Notes under the pieces: generated by a model
The model's input: the letters and a program-made list of their open reading frames with translations, nothing else
What the model was told of the DNA's origin: nothing
The model's database searches: none
Shown here: positions 7,076-7,701 of the stretch, piece after piece
Position numbering within the stretch: position 1 is the first letter of the stretch
How the letters are laid out: each line of letters opens with the position of its first letter
Source of the DNA: Candidatus Zixiibacteriota bacterium
GTDB taxonomy: Bacteria > Blakebacterota > Blakebacteria > Blakebacterales > Blakebacteraceae
DNA length: 7,701 nucleotides
Assembly (NCBI GenBank): GCA_030604325.1
Contig: JAUVWC010000050.1
Location: 1-7,701 of the forward strand
Direction of reading: 5' to 3'
Made by a program: the position numbers and the translations under genes

Positions 7076-7105
7076 ATATCACGCCTGTTAACGACTATAG
7101 CTCAA
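7076..7105 (-). promoter_or_regulatory. Possible promoter of the dehydratase-like gene
   Basis: On the minus strand TTGAGC (7105-7100) and TGATAT (7081-7076) are spaced by 18 nt. Transcription would start near 7068, about 35 nt before the TTG start. The -10 box overlaps the alternative ATG at 7077, so if this promoter is used that ATG could not be translated. The match is moderate only. Confidence 0.35.
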
Positions 7106-7167
7106 GCTGGGCAGTAGAGGAAGGAAAGCTCCGGATAAAATCTTACCAAGGGCATCAACAACGATAA

Positions 7168-7188
7168 AGGGCCCCGCCCCGGGGCCCT
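7168..7188 (-). terminator. Intrinsic terminator-like hairpin
   Basis: AGGGCCCCG and CGGGGCCCT form a perfect 9-bp stem (7168-7176 with 7180-7188) around a 3-nt loop. On the minus strand it is followed by the T-rich stretch TTATCGTTGTTG. It is therefore oriented to end transcripts coming from the right, that is from the lectin-like gene. On the plus strand the tail CTTCATT is weaker. It is 260 bp from that gene's stop, but only 36 nt away if the 7200-7431 block is an insertion. Confidence 0.5.
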
Positions 7189-7199
7189 CTTCATTCCAG

Positions 7200-7431
7200 T
7201 AACTAGTTTCCGTCCGGAATCTGTTTTTTAGATCGCGAAGCCAGCGTGAGCGGGGGAGCACACGGCCCTTTTGCGCAATCTCGGCGTCAATCTGCCGGAT
7301 TTCTTGTGCGACGTACACATGTACGTCTCCGCGCAATCCGTTGATTTCCTTGACCTTGCGCAAAATTGCTCGTTTCCACCCTGGAAACGCGCCAGTTCCC
7401 ATCCGGAGTTACCGGATGGGAACTAACTAGT
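7200..7431. mobile_element. Putative MITE-like, palindrome-rich insertion flanked by an 8-bp direct repeat
   Basis: TAACTAGT occurs at 7200-7207 and again at 7424-7431. Just inside are imperfect inverted ends: AGTTTCCGTCCGG (7205-7217) and the complement of CCGGATGGGAACT (7412-7424), which agree at 11 of 13 positions. The right end is itself one arm of a 13-bp perfect hairpin (7394-7406 with 7412-7424, loop AGTTA). The interior holds an 8-bp hairpin (7371-7378 with 7382-7389), a near-perfect palindrome (7310-7317 with 7320-7327), the palindrome TTGCGCAA twice (7271-7278, 7356-7363) and GCGCAATC twice (7273-7280, 7331-7338). No transposase is encoded. The exact boundaries are ambiguous: an 8-bp duplication gives a 216-bp element, whereas an AACT duplication gives a 220-bp one. 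A structured RNA or an IS200/IS605-like relic are alternatives. The open minus frame crossing the block resembles no family I know. Confidence 0.4.
7394..7424. repeat. 13-bp perfect inverted repeat (hairpin)
   Basis: AGTTCCCATCCGG and its exact complement flank the 5-nt loop AGTTA. No T-run follows on either strand, so it is not an obvious intrinsic terminator. The left arm is also a near copy (11 of 13) of the sequence at 7205-7217 in the same orientation. Confidence 0.75.
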
Positions 7432-7448
7432 CGGGAAATCTCTGCTGC

Positions 7449-7701
7449 CTATGGGCCGAGACGGTAGACACGGACGTTATCGAAGTCGGCGCCCTCCTCG
7501 GCGTAGCAGAAGAATCCGACTATACCTCCCGGCAGACTGTCATCTTCGAATTCGAACATAAGTGTCTGGTTCAGCTTGATGGTGAAATCGGAGACGACCA
7601 TATCCACCTCGACGAAGTAGCGGTGGTTCTCCTCGTACCCCTGGTAGGTGGTGGTTTTCTCATCCAGGATCGTCCACACTCCATCGATCCGCTTGTCGAG
7701 C
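7449..7701 (-). CDS. C-terminal part of a lectin-like (concanavalin/LamG-fold) protein, cut by the window edge
   Basis: The frame is open from the right edge to a TAG at 7449-7451 and gives 83 residues, so the start of the gene lies beyond the window. A GTG at 7679 lies inside the open frame and has no properly spaced ribosome binding site, so it is unlikely to be the true start. The segment alternates short beta-like stretches (HRYFVEVDMVV, FTIKLNQTLMFEF, GIVGFFCYAEEGADFDNVRVYRL). The ending G-I-V-G-F-x-C-Y-A-x(4)-A-x-F-D-N-V-R-V is typical of the last strands of concanavalin-like jelly-roll domains, in which a protein describes its FDN-strand next to the carbohydrate-binding face. Such domains occur in secreted glycan-binding or glycoside hydrolase proteins, but no signal peptide or catalytic domain can be seen here. 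It has no evident link to the metabolic genes. Confidence 0.7.
   Translation of the reverse strand, partial: LDKRIDGVWTILDEKTTTYQGYEENHRYFVEVDMVVSDFTIKLNQTLMFEFEDDSLPGGIVGFFCYAEEGADFDNVRVYRLGP

Noticed and set aside
7088..7402. 104-codon minus-strand open frame (starts MGTGAFPGWKR)
   Set aside because: It crosses the proposed insertion and the terminator-like hairpin, has no ribosome binding site that convinces me, and resembles no family I know. Its start codon lies in the hairpin. It could be a remnant of a longer gene, but I cannot support it as a CDS.
1..7701. CRISPR array, phage, toxin-antitoxin, integron or other defence system
   Set aside because: No regularly spaced repeats, no recombinase or nuclease motifs and no small paired genes were seen. 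Apart from the 7200-7431 block the window is ordinary metabolism.

Overview
The window is high-GC (roughly 60% by eye), densely coding bacterial DNA with strong AGGAGG-type ribosome binding sites. The gene content (succinate dehydrogenase/fumarate reductase, a flavin acyl-CoA dehydrogenase, a Tyw1-like radical SAM protein) suits an anaerobic or facultative high-GC bacterium. An actinobacterial or deep Gram-positive origin is possible, but no marker here settles the taxonomy. There is no phage, CRISPR, integrase or defence gene.

Layout. 1-296 is a leader region with no convincing gene. 297-3734 (+) is a compact four-gene operon for a complete succinate dehydrogenase/fumarate reductase in the order A-C-D-B: flavoprotein, two membrane anchors, iron-sulfur protein. 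At each of its three junctions the stop codon is fused to the next Shine-Dalgarno sequence, with 10-13 nt between genes. 3735-3803 is a GC-rich, hairpin-containing gap between converging genes. 3804-4793 (-) encodes a radical SAM protein. A 141-bp gap (4794-4934) separates it from a divergently transcribed acyl-CoA dehydrogenase (4935-6083, +) and contains a good sigma-70-like promoter. The dehydrogenase converges on, and overlaps by 17 bp, a PLP-dependent threonine/serine dehydratase-like gene (6067-7032, -). 7078-7448 has no confident gene, but holds a terminator-like hairpin and a palindrome-dense block of about 230 bp bounded by an 8-bp direct repeat. At 7449-7701 (-) the 3' end of a lectin-like/concanavalin-fold protein runs off the right edge.

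How the genes work together. SdhA-C-D-B would form one membrane complex linking succinate/fumarate to the quinone pool. The acyl-CoA dehydrogenase also feeds electrons from a CoA thioester, normally to an electron-transfer flavoprotein, and the dehydratase would give a 2-oxoacid plus ammonia. These are compatible with amino-acid or fatty-acid catabolism joined to the citrate cycle, but only the sdh genes are clearly one operon.

Most of the window is ordinary metabolism. The most interesting non-coding signal is the 7200-7431 block, which looks like a miniature inserted element separating the lectin-like gene from its own terminator.
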